Assembly: GCF_003207795.1 (NCBI RefSeq) | Contig: NZ_NIRT01000007.1 | Location: 81,472-145,471 of the forward strand | DNA: 64,000 nt | Origin: Komagataeibacter nataicola | GTDB taxonomy: Bacteria; Pseudomonadota; Alphaproteobacteria; Acetobacterales; Acetobacteraceae | Direction: 5' to 3' | Shown here: one piece after another, positions 1-8,466 of the stretch | Layout of the letters: every line of letters starts with the position of its first letter | How positions within the stretch are numbered: position 1 is the first letter of the stretch | Made by a program: the position numbers and the translations under genes | The notes under the pieces: generated by a model | Told to the model about the DNA's origin: nothing | Databases searched by the model: none | The model's input: only the letters and a program-made list of their open reading frames with translations

Positions 1-1139
<1,139 letters not shown>

Positions 1140-1703
1140 ATGAAGACTTCATCGCCCCGCATGACCATTCGCCCGGCACTGCTGCTTGCGGCGACAATGT
1201 GCCTCGGCCTTGGCGCATGCGAGGACACGCGCGACCCCGGCCAGCGCGCCATTGGCGGCGGGCTGCTTGGCGCGGGCGGCGGCGCGCTGATCGGCGGACT
1301 GGCGGGCGGCGGGCAGGGTGCCGCGATTGGCGCGCTGGCCGGAGCGGCGGGGGGCGCTGCCGTCGGCGCCGCCACCACGCCACGCAACCGCCCCCGTGGC
1401 GAGGCCCCTTCCACCGTATGCGCGGGGGGCCGGGTGCTGCCGCCAGGCTATGGGCCGCAGAGCTGCCCCGAGGCCGCGGGCCAGCGCGCGGGTTATGGCA
1501 GCCAGCGCGGTTACGCCAGCCCCAGCTACCCCCAGCAGGGCGGGTATGGGCAAGGGGCCTATGGCCAGGGTGGATACAGCCAGGGCGGATATGACCAGAG
1601 CGGCTATTACGGCCAGCAGCAGGGTGGCTATGCCCAGCCCTATGGCTACGGGCAGGAAGGCAGCAGCTACCCGCAGGGCTACGAAGGCGAAGGCGGCTAC
1701 TGA
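1140..1703 (+). CDS. Glycine-zipper lipoprotein with GY/GQ-rich tail
   Basis: Predicted envelope lipoprotein of 187 residues. A signal peptide ends in a lipobox, L24-G25-A26-C27, so the mature protein should be lipidated on C27. Residues about 37-80 form a glycine-zipper segment (AIGGGLLGAGGGALIGGLAG and onward) of the type that inserts into or spans membranes, as in the SlyB/Rcp-type glycine-zipper families. The last 90 residues are low complexity with repeated GGYGQG and GGYSQG units, rich in Gly, Tyr and Gln and probably disordered. No catalytic motif is present. It stands alone between mreB (divergent) and leuA (convergent). The outer-membrane location is inferred and the function is unknown. 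Confidence 0.75.
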   Translation: MKTSSPRMTIRPALLLAATMCLGLGACEDTRDPGQRAIGGGLLGAGGGALIGGLAGGGQGAAIGALAGAAGGAAVGAATTPRNRPRGEAPSTVCAGGRVLPPGYGPQSCPEAAGQRAGYGSQRGYASPSYPQQGGYGQGAYGQGGYSQGGYDQSGYYGQQQGGYAQPYGYGQEGSSYPQGYEGEGGY

Positions 1704-1716
1704 GCCGCCCCGAAAC

Positions 1717-1757
1717 ACAACACCCCGCCGCGTTACAACATCACGGCGGGGTGTTGT
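1717..1757 (+). terminator. GC-rich hairpin after the glycine-zipper gene
   Basis: A perfect 14-bp inverted repeat (1717-1730 with 1744-1757; arm ACAACACCCCGCCG) encloses a 13-nt loop, 14 bases after the stop codon. No T-run follows, so termination here is uncertain. The repeat element at 1794-1866 may complete the job. Confidence 0.5.
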
Positions 1758-1793
1758 GGCGGCATCGGCCACCTGTAATGAAAGTCTCGGGCT

Positions 1794-1866
1794 GCTGCCT
1801 TTAATTTAATAAAGGCAGCGTTTTACCAGGCTTCTTTAAAAAAAGCCTCACCAAAACCTTTTCTTT
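1794..1866. repeat. Double-hairpin intergenic repeat, copy 1 (degenerate)
   Basis: Located between the convergent ends of the lipoprotein gene and leuA. It has a perfect hairpin GCTGCCTTTA/TAAAGGCAGC (1794-1803 with 1810-1819), then a second smaller hairpin AGGCTT/AAGCCT (1828-1833 with 1843-1848), then the family-typical end CACCAAAACCTTTTC. It lacks the left outer arm seen in the other copies. It probably acts as a bidirectional terminator. Confidence 0.55.
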
Positions 1867-1868
1867 AC

Positions 1869-3443
1869 TCAGGCCTCGAGGGCGGCAGGCTCGGCCCGGT
1901 CGCGCTTGACCAGCAGCTTGTTGAGCGCATGCACGTAGGCCCGCACGGCCGAGACCAGCGTATCGGCATCGGCACCCTGCCCATCGACCAGCTTGCCGTC
2001 TTCTTCCAGCCGCACGGAAGTACGGGCCTGCGCGTCGCTGCCCTCGGTCACGGCGCCGACGGAATACAGCTGCAGCGTCGCATCATGCGGCACGATGGCG
2101 CGGATGGCGTTGAACGCGGCATCAACCGGCCCCTGCCCTTCCGCATGGCCTTCGCGGCGCGCGCCATCGACTTCCAGCACCAGATCGGCGGTGGCCGGGC
2201 GGCGCGAGCCTGCGGTTACATCGAGCGAGATGAAGCGGATGCGGGCATGGTCGCGCACTTCATCATCCACCAGTGCGACCAGATCCTCGTCGTAAATGAC
2301 CTTCTTGCGGTCGGCCAGATCCTTGAAGCGCGAGAACGCCTCGTTGAACTGCGCTTCTTCCAGCGCGTCGTAGCCCATCGCCTTGAGCTTGTCGCGGAAG
2401 GCCGCACGCCCCGAATGCTTGCCCAGCACCAGCGAGGAGCGGGTCCAGCCCACGCTCTCGGGCGTCATGATCTCGTAGGTGGCGGCGTTCTTCAGGATGC
2501 CATCCTGATGGATGCCACTTTCATGCGCGAACGCATTGCGGCCCACGATGGCCTTGTTGGGCTGCACGTCAAAGCCGGTGATGGTGGCCAGCATGCGCGA
2601 GGTGCGCAGCAGGCGCTCGGTGTGGATGCCGGTGGTAAAGGGCAGCACGTCATGGCGCGTGCGCAGCACCATGATGATCTCTTCAAGAGCCGCGTTGCCC
2701 GCGCGCTCGCCAATGCCGTTGATGGTGCATTCCACCTGGCGCGCGCCCGCCTTCAGCGCCGCGATGGTGTTGGCAACACCGAGGCCCAGGTCATTATGGT
2801 TGTGGGTGGAGAAGATGACGCCATCGGCACCCGGCACGCGGGCGCGCAGGTCAGCAAAAATCCGGGCCATGTCCTCGGGCGTGGAATAACCCACCGTGTC
2901 GGGGATGTTGATGGTGGTCGCGCCTGCGCGGATGGCGGTCTCGACACAGCGGCACAGAAAGTCGGGCTCGGTGCGCGAGCCGTCCTCGGCGGACCATTCC
3001 ACGTCATCGGTGAACTGGCGGGCGGCGCGGTTGCCGGCCTCGATCACTTCCAGCACCGTTTCAGGCTCCATGCGCAGCTTGTATTTCATGTGCAGCGGCG
3101 AGGTGGAGATGAAGTTGTGGATGCGCCCGCGCTTTGCAGGTTTGATCGCCTCGCCCGCGCTGGCGATGTCGTTCTTGCCGCCGCTGCGTGCGAGCGCGCA
3201 CACCACGGCGTTTTTCACCTTCTGGGCAATCTGGTGAACGCTGTCGAAATCCCCTTTCGAAGCCACGGGGAAACCCGCCTCCATCACGTCCACGCCGAGT
3301 TCTTCCAGCGCTTCGGCCATGCGCAGCTTCTCGGCGAGGTTCATGGAAAAGCCGGGCGACTGCTCGCCATCACGCAGTGTCGTGTCAAAAATGATGACGC
3401 GGTTGGCGTCGATACGGCCAAAGGAAGGGTGGTCGATGCTCAT
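1869..3443 (-). CDS. leuA: 2-isopropylmalate synthase
   Basis: Condenses acetyl-CoA with 2-oxoisovalerate, the first committed step of leucine synthesis. The protein has 524 residues. The TIM-barrel catalytic half begins with DTTLRDGEQSPG (residues 20-31), which carries metal- and substrate-binding residues. The metal-binding HNHNDLG motif lies near residue 215, and HESGIHQDG is present. The C-terminal third is the leucine-binding regulatory domain, with GAVTEGSDAQA and the family-typical end. The ATG at 3443 was chosen because GAGG lies about 8 bases upstream and because the frame upstream of it overlaps the leader region. A leader peptide and hairpin upstream suggest leucine-responsive attenuation, in addition to feedback inhibition known for the family. 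Confidence 0.96.
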   Translation of the reverse strand: MSIDHPSFGRIDANRVIIFDTTLRDGEQSPGFSMNLAEKLRMAEALEELGVDVMEAGFPVASKGDFDSVHQIAQKVKNAVVCALARSGGKNDIASAGEAIKPAKRGRIHNFISTSPLHMKYKLRMEPETVLEVIEAGNRAARQFTDDVEWSAEDGSRTEPDFLCRCVETAIRAGATTINIPDTVGYSTPEDMARIFADLRARVPGADGVIFSTHNHNDLGLGVANTIAALKAGARQVECTINGIGERAGNAALEEIIMVLRTRHDVLPFTTGIHTERLLRTSRMLATITGFDVQPNKAIVGRNAFAHESGIHQDGILKNAATYEIMTPESVGWTRSSLVLGKHSGRAAFRDKLKAMGYDALEEAQFNEAFSRFKDLADRKKVIYDEDLVALVDDEVRDHARIRFISLDVTAGSRRPATADLVLEVDGARREGHAEGQGPVDAAFNAIRAIVPHDATLQLYSVGAVTEGSDAQARTSVRLEEDGKLVDGQGADADTLVSAVRAYVHALNKLLVKRDRAEPAALEA

Positions 3444-3543
3444 GGTAATAACCTCGGACTTGGTCCTGCATGGGACGGGCGACGGCACGCGCATGCGGCC
3501 TGTCTGTTCGTGTTCGCGCGGCTGCATGGCCGCTCCGATCAAT

Positions 3544-3588
3544 CCCCTGGGCGCGCCGGCACGCAGGCCGGCCCTGATCGCTCAGGGG
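3544..3588 (-). promoter_or_regulatory. Attenuator-like hairpin upstream of leuA
   Basis: On the leuA sense strand a 6-bp GCCGGC/GCCGGC stem (3567-3572 with 3555-3560, loop CTGCGT) sits inside an outer pairing CCCCTG/CAGGGG (3583-3588 with 3544-3549). The outer left arm includes the stop codon of the leader peptide, so ribosome position could decide whether it forms. No T-run follows, so control of translation or a Rho-dependent mechanism is as possible as classical termination. Confidence 0.35.
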
Positions 3589-3692
3589 CGGATAAGTCGA
3601 AGACGAAGGAGCCCCGTCGCGGCACATGCGCGCGCGGAAAGGCGCGCGTATGCGCCCGATCCGATCCCCACGATGTGCGCTATCGTTACCAT
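3582..3692 (-). CDS. Possible leucine leader peptide upstream of leuA
   Basis: A 36-codon frame starting ATG at 3692 and ending TGA at 3582, just before the hairpin and 138 bases before leuA. Residues 28-33 read LLRLRL, encoded CTC CTT CGT CTT CGA CTT. The long genes of this window use mainly CTG for Leu, so the run of CTT/CTC is striking. This is the arrangement expected of a leader peptide in which ribosomes stall when leucyl-tRNA is scarce. Such attenuation is known for branched-chain amino acid operons in proteobacteria. No Shine-Dalgarno sequence is visible. If the promoter at 3700-3727 is real, the transcript would start close to the ATG, i.e. nearly leaderless. Expression is unproven. 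Confidence 0.4.
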   Translation of the reverse strand: MVTIAHIVGIGSGAYARLSARACAATGLLRLRLIRP

Positions 3693-3699
3693 GCCGGGC

Positions 3700-3727
3700 A
3701 CAATACAGCCCCGCAACGTGATTGCAA
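3700..3727 (-). promoter_or_regulatory. Candidate leuA promoter
   Basis: On the minus strand, TTGCAA (3727-3722) and TATTGT (3705-3700) are separated by 16 bases, resembling sigma-70 -35 and -10 boxes. It lies just after the amidase stop codon and ends 8 bases before the leader-peptide ATG. Confidence 0.4.
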
Positions 3728-3740
3728 CCCGAAAAGCGCC

Positions 3741-4667
3741 CTAGCCCGTGGCATGGGTGACCATGCTGTCAGTGGCGAAATAACGGTCGATGGCCTGCAC
3801 CATGGCGCCCGCCACCACCATGCGGTGGGCCGCCTGCCTGAGCGCTGCTTCATCCATGTGGTTGGACATGAAGCCCATCTCCACCAGCACGGAAGGAATA
3901 TCGGCCGATTTGAGCACCACGAAGGAAGCATGCCGCGAGGGGTGTTGCAGCAGGCCGATGCGCGGACGGAACGAGGAGACGATGCTGCTGGCCATGTGGG
4001 CGGCGCCGTGGCGGGTTTCCTCGGTCACGAGGCTTGCCAGGATTTCCTGCACCTCGGGCGAGTCCGCATGCACGTGCGGGCCGCCATAGCGGTCAGCGCT
4101 GTTCTCGGTGCGCGCGAGCATGGCCGTCTGCCGGTCCGACGCCTTTGATGAGAGCGTATAGACACTCGCCCCACGCACCGCGCGGTTGGTCAGCGCATCG
4201 GCATGCATGGAAATGAACAGCGAGGCCTTGTGGCTGTGCGCGATGTCCACCCGCCCCTCAAGCGGGATGAAGCGGTCATCGGCGCGCGTCATGGCCACGC
4301 GGTAGCGGCCACTGGCCTCGAGCTGGCGCTGCAGCTCGCTGGCCGCCGCCTCGGCCACATGCTTTTCATAGGTGCCGGAAATGCCGATGGCGCCGGGGTC
4401 CTTGCCGCCATGGCCGGGGTCGAGCATGACCAGCGGCTTTGGCGGCGCTGCACGCCCCACGATGGCGGGCGCATGCAGCGGGTGGGCGGCGTGACGGGCG
4501 GCAGCGGCCGCATGCACGTGGGCGGGCACCTGGGGCGCCACCCGCGCCAGCGCGCTGGCGGGCAGCAACACGCCCAGCCCCGCCACAACAGTGCGGCGCG
4601 GCAGCACGGGGTCGGGCCTGCGCCCCGGCGGGCCCGCCTTGTTTCCATCAGGCCAGCCAGTGGTCAT
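3741..4667 (-). CDS. N-acetylmuramoyl-L-alanine amidase, AmiC type
   Basis: Zinc amidase (Amidase_3 family) that cuts the bond between N-acetylmuramic acid and the peptide stem, normally for daughter-cell separation. The protein has 308 residues from the ATG at 4667; an upstream TTG in frame is less likely. The N-terminus carries a twin-arginine-like export signal (PRRTVVAG, residues 23-30, followed by a hydrophobic stretch ending ASALA). Likely zinc ligands are H86 (DPGHGG), E101 (GTYEKH) and H155 (SMHAD); E263 (VEMGF) is the catalytic glutamate. An Ala/His-rich linker precedes the catalytic domain, and no AMIN domain is evident. It is divergent from rne, an arrangement common in Alphaproteobacteria. 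Confidence 0.92.
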   Translation of the reverse strand: MTTGWPDGNKAGPPGRRPDPVLPRRTVVAGLGVLLPASALARVAPQVPAHVHAAAAARHAAHPLHAPAIVGRAAPPKPLVMLDPGHGGKDPGAIGISGTYEKHVAEAAASELQRQLEASGRYRVAMTRADDRFIPLEGRVDIAHSHKASLFISMHADALTNRAVRGASVYTLSSKASDRQTAMLARTENSADRYGGPHVHADSPEVQEILASLVTEETRHGAAHMASSIVSSFRPRIGLLQHPSRHASFVVLKSADIPSVLVEMGFMSNHMDEAALRQAAHRMVVAGAMVQAIDRYFATDSMVTHATG

Positions 4668-5331
4668 GCATCGGGTTCCGGTCAAGACAGTTGCGGGATC
4701 ATGTATCTTTTTTCCTTACCACCATCCGCGCCCTTCGTCAGCGGGATAAACGCAAGCCCCTTGCAGGAAGGGCCGCATTGCGTCATGCTGCCCAGCCGTG
4801 ATGGACCGCGCCCGGTCCGGCTGCCCTGCTGGCATGCCTGATAGGGCGAGATGCCAGCAGGCATGACTTAAACTCCATCCGGCATGCATCATGCATGCGC
4901 GACATGCGCTTACCGGTACGCTTACCGGCCACGTTACGGCGTGGGGGCACATGCCACGCACGACCTGAGGCAGCCGCACCGGTGTTCCCCATCGACAGGA
5001 AACCGGATGGCATACCAGTCGATACGGAAGGTTCCGCCCCGGCAATCAGGCCGGGCCGCGCCCTCCCCAGCCAGGACAGAGGATGGATTGGACACCACGC
5101 GGACCCATTGCGCACATGCGATGGCACCATGCCCGAACACGGACGGCACAAGCATGCCGCATCCGGTCGTGCCGCATGGCCTGTCCGCCCGCGCAGGGCG
5201 CGGTGGTCTCCCGTCCGGTTTCGGTCACGGCTTTTTCAATCATGCTTTTGTCCGCTCCCCCGCCCTTCCTGCCGCCACGACTCGCGCGCAGCCCGGATGC
5301 CGGAGCGTGACACACCGGAGTGCGCCTATTT
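4668..5331. other. Amidase/rne intergenic region, probable long rne leader
   Basis: 664 bases without a supportable gene between divergent starts. It contains a strong hairpin (4826-4860), a near-palindrome GCATGCA-tca-TGCATGC around 4882-4898, and repeated CTTACCGG. Known rne genes autoregulate through long structured 5' UTRs, so a similar role is plausible here, but no transcription start could be fixed. Confidence 0.45.
4826..4860 (+). promoter_or_regulatory. Hairpin in the rne upstream region
   Basis: A perfect 10-bp stem CTGCTGGCAT/ATGCCAGCAG (4826-4835 with 4851-4860) with a 15-nt loop. No T-run follows on either side, so it is more likely an RNA structural element or binding site than a terminator. 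Confidence 0.4.
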
Positions 5332-8283
5332 ATGAGCAAACGCATGCTGATCGACACGACCCACGCGGAAGAAACCCGCGTGGTCGTGATGGATGGTAAC
5401 CACCTTGAGGATTATGATGTCGAAGCCGCTTCCAAGAAGCAGCTCAAGGGCAACATCTACCTTGCGAAGGTTATCCGTGTAGAACCCAGCCTTCAGGCTG
5501 CGTTCGTGGATTATGGCGGCAACCGCCACGGCTTTCTCGCCTTCAGCGAAATCCACCCCGATTATTACCAGATCCCCGTAGCCGACCGCGAAAAGCTGCT
5601 CGCGCTGCAGGAGGAGGAACGCCGCGCGGAAGAAGAACGCCGCGCGCGTGATGACGAGGAAGAGGACGCCCCCCGCGCCGAGGACGAGGCCGAAACCCCC
5701 GCGGGCGACGAAGACGACGAGCCCGAAACCGTGGGCGGCGAGAACGACACCGGCGATGAGGCCCAGGCCCAGCGCCGCATCGCCCGCTTCCTGCGCAACT
5801 ACAAGATTCAGGAAGTCATCCGCCGCCGCCAGATCCTGCTCGTGCAGGTGGTCAAGGAAGAGCGCGGCAACAAGGGTGCGGCTCTGACCACCTACGTATC
5901 GCTTGCAGGGCGGTACTGCGTGCTCATGCCCAACTCGCTGCGTGGAGGCGGCGTTTCGCGCAAGATCACCTCGGTAGCCGACCGCCGCCGCCTGCGCGAC
6001 ATCATTACCGAGCTGTCCATCCCGCGCGGCATGGCCATGATCGTGCGCACTGCCGGCGCCCAGCGCCCGCGCGCCGAGATCATGCGCGACTGCGAATACC
6101 TGCTGCGCCTGTGGGATGATATCCGCCAGCACACGCTGGAATCCGTCGCCCCCGCCCTGATCTATGAGGAAGCGAGCCTGATCAAGCGCGCCATCCGCGA
6201 TATCTACACGCGCGAGGTCAGCGAGATCCTGATCGATGGCGAGCCGGGCTGGAAGTCGGCGCGCGAGTTCATGCGCATGCTCATGCCCCAGAACGCGCAG
6301 AAGGTGCGCCTGTGGCAGGACCACGAGCAGACCCTGTTCTCGCACTACAAGGTGGAGGGGCTGCTTGATTCCATGCTCTCGCCTTCCGTGCAGCTCAAGT
6401 CGGGTGGCTATCTGGTCATCAACCAGACCGAAGCGCTGGTGGCGATCGACGTGAACTCGGGCCGCGCCACGCGTGAGCGCAACATCGAGGAAACGGCGCT
6501 GCGCACCAACCTCGAAGCCGCCGAGGAAGTCGCCCGCCAGCTGCGCCTGCGTGACCTGGCCGGCCTGATCGTGATCGACTTCATCGACATGGAAAGCCGC
6601 AAGCATAACGGCATGGTCGAGCGGAAGCTGAAAGATGCCCTGCGCACCGACCGCGCGCGCATCCAGGTGGGCCAGATCTCGCATTTCGGCCTGCTGGAAA
6701 TGTCGCGCCAGCGCCTGCGCCCCTCCATTGCCGAATCCGCCTTCATGCCCTGCCCGCACTGCCAGGGCACCGGCATCGTGCGCGGGATCGAAAGCTCGTC
6801 GCTGCACGTGCTGCGCGCGATCGAGGACGAAGGCATGCAGCGCAAGGCCGCGGAAATTACCGTGCAGGTCGCACCCGAGGTCGCCTTCTACATCCTCAAC
6901 AACAAGCGCACCTGGCTTTCGGAAATCGAGACGCGGCACAAGATGCAGGTCGTGTTCGCACCCGATGCCACACTACAGCCGCCCGAGTGCAAGATCGAGC
7001 GCGTGCGCCAGCAGACGGCCCGCTTCGAGGCCCCTGCCGCCATTGCACACGCCCCGGCCGAAAGCAGCCACGTGCGCGAGATCCAGATCCAGGCCGAGCC
7101 GCCGGTAGCCGCCGAAGCGACCCCGGAAGCCCCGGCCAGCACGGAAGAGGACGAGGATATCGCATCGGGCACCGACCACCGCCGCCGCCGGCGCCGTCGT
7201 CGCCGTCGTGGCTCCAGCGCCACCACCGCGCCCGAGCAGACGAGCGAGACGCAGCAGCCTGCAGCCGAGGAACCGGCACCCGTGCCCGCTCCCGCGCCGC
7301 GTGAAGTCTATCGTGGTCCCACCCCGGCTGACCCGTATGGTGACCCGATCATCGACATCTTTGACGTGATCGAGCAGACCACGGCACCTGCCGAGATCGT
7401 GGAAGAGGTTGTGGAAGCCGAACCTGCGGTCGTTGCTGTGGCGGAAGAAGAGGAAGCGCCCAGGCCGCGCCGCCGCCGCCGCACGCGCCGCCGCACGCCG
7501 GTGGAAACGGAAGCCACCACCGAGGCCCCGCAGGCCGAGGCGGAAGCCGAAGTGAGCGCACCCGTGGCCGAAGAAGCACCGGTGGAGAAAGCCGAAGCCC
7601 CCCCTGCCGCACCGGCAGTAGAGGAAGCCGTGGCGGAACCCGTGGAGGAAGCGCCCAAGCCGCGCCGCCGCCGCGCCAGCACGGCCACCACCACGCGCAG
7701 CAGCCGCAGCCGCACCAAGGCCGCCAGCACGCCGGAAGAAAAGCCGGCTGAGGCAGCAGCACCCGACGCTGCGGAAGAAGCAGCCCCTGCCGAGGAAGCC
7801 GCACCCGCCAAACCCGCGCGCAAGCGTGCGGCAAGCCGGAGCACGGGCACGACGACGGCCACCCCGCGCCGCCGCACCACCCGCAAGACGGCTGCCAAGG
7901 CGGATGAGGCCACTGAGGCTGCGGCTGAAGCTCCCGTGAAAGCGGAAGTGAAAGCCGAAGCCCCGGCGACGGAAGAGGCTCCCAAGCGCCGCCGTGCCCC
8001 GGCACGCCGCAAGAAGGCCGAGCCTGCCGCCACCGAGGCAGCGGAAGCCCCGGCGGAAGCGGTAGCCGAGACGGCGGAAGCCGCACCGGCAAAGCCCGCG
8101 CCGCGCAAGCGTGCCACAACCCGCAAGGCCGCCACCACAACGACGGCCACGGCCACCCGCACGCGCCGCCGCAAGAAGGCGGAAGACGCAGCGGAACCGG
8201 CTACGGCCGAGGCGGCGGAACCTGCCGCGCCGACCGAAGCGGAAGCGGCTCCCCGCCGCCGCACGGGCTGGTGGAAGCGCTGA
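5332..8283 (+). CDS. rne: Ribonuclease E
   Basis: Endoribonuclease that starts mRNA decay and matures rRNA and tRNA, and scaffolds the degradosome. The protein has 983 residues. The start MSKRMLIDTTHAEETRV at 5332 is typical, and GGAG lies upstream at 5317-5320. The N-terminal S1 domain is split by an acidic, low-complexity insertion (residues 93-148). The catalytic aspartates are D373 (AIDVNSGRATR) and D416 (IVIDFIDME), 43 residues apart as in E. coli. The zinc-link CPHC is at 474-477. From about residue 620 the protein is a disordered Ala/Glu/Pro tail with several arginine tracts (one of ten Arg in a row) and alternating basic and acidic blocks, probably for RNA and partner binding. The tail ends with RRRTGWWKR. 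Confidence 0.96.
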   Translation: MSKRMLIDTTHAEETRVVVMDGNHLEDYDVEAASKKQLKGNIYLAKVIRVEPSLQAAFVDYGGNRHGFLAFSEIHPDYYQIPVADREKLLALQEEERRAEEERRARDDEEEDAPRAEDEAETPAGDEDDEPETVGGENDTGDEAQAQRRIARFLRNYKIQEVIRRRQILLVQVVKEERGNKGAALTTYVSLAGRYCVLMPNSLRGGGVSRKITSVADRRRLRDIITELSIPRGMAMIVRTAGAQRPRAEIMRDCEYLLRLWDDIRQHTLESVAPALIYEEASLIKRAIRDIYTREVSEILIDGEPGWKSAREFMRMLMPQNAQKVRLWQDHEQTLFSHYKVEGLLDSMLSPSVQLKSGGYLVINQTEALVAIDVNSGRATRERNIEETALRTNLEAAEEVARQLRLRDLAGLIVIDFIDMESRKHNGMVERKLKDALRTDRARIQVGQISHFGLLEMSRQRLRPSIAESAFMPCPHCQGTGIVRGIESSSLHVLRAIEDEGMQRKAAEITVQVAPEVAFYILNNKRTWLSEIETRHKMQVVFAPDATLQPPECKIERVRQQTARFEAPAAIAHAPAESSHVREIQIQAEPPVAAEATPEAPASTEEDEDIASGTDHRRRRRRRRRRGSSATTAPEQTSETQQPAAEEPAPVPAPAPREVYRGPTPADPYGDPIIDIFDVIEQTTAPAEIVEEVVEAEPAVVAVAEEEEAPRPRRRRRTRRRTPVETEATTEAPQAEAEAEVSAPVAEEAPVEKAEAPPAAPAVEEAVAEPVEEAPKPRRRRASTATTTRSSRSRTKAASTPEEKPAEAAAPDAAEEAAPAEEAAPAKPARKRAASRSTGTTTATPRRRTTRKTAAKADEATEAAAEAPVKAEVKAEAPATEEAPKRRRAPARRKKAEPAATEAAEAPAEAVAETAEAAPAKPAPRKRATTRKAATTTTATATRTRRRKKAEDAAEPATAEAAEPAAPTEAEAAPRRRTGWWKR

Positions 8284-8307
8284 TTACAGCGTGACTGGCT
8301 GAAAGGT

Positions 8308-8343
8308 AAAAAACCTGCCTTCGCAAGAAGGCAGGTTTTTTAT
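8308..8343 (+). terminator. Intrinsic terminator of rne
   Basis: Stem AACCTGCCTTC/GAAGGCAGGTT (8312-8322 with 8327-8337), a GCAA tetraloop, and a run of T (8336-8341) matched by a run of A on the other side. This is a textbook rho-independent terminator starting 25 bases after the rne stop codon. The flanking A-run would let it work leftward as well. Confidence 0.93.
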
Positions 8344-8384
8344 TGCCTGCAGAGCTTCTGATTTCCGATTTATATTAAAATATT

Positions 8385-8466
8385 AAACGTTTTTGGGTGT
8401 CGCCTTTTTTCAAAAAGGCGGCGTCTTCTGGAGCTTTTCGGAAAAAGCTTCACCAAAAACTGCTTT
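8385..8466. repeat. Double-hairpin intergenic repeat, copy 2
   Basis: Between the convergent ends of rne and the ATPase gene. Order: outer arm AAACGTTTTTGGGTG, hairpin CGCCTTTTTTcAAAAAGGCG, spacer, hairpin AGCTTTTcggAAAAAGCT, outer arm CACCAAAAACTGCTTT. The right arm runs into the TAA stop codon of the minus-strand ATPase gene. Confidence 0.8.

Noticed and set aside
1929..4148. 739-codon rightward frame across leuA and the amidase gene
   Set aside because: Opposite strand of two well-recognised genes, His/Arg/Ala-rich shadow composition.
5326..6939. 537-codon leftward frame over rne
   Set aside because: Antisense to the conserved catalytic part of RNase E; no motif of its own.
7308..8264. 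Leftward Ala/Ser-rich frame over the rne tail
   Set aside because: Product of the repetitive codons in the RNase E tail, not a separate gene.
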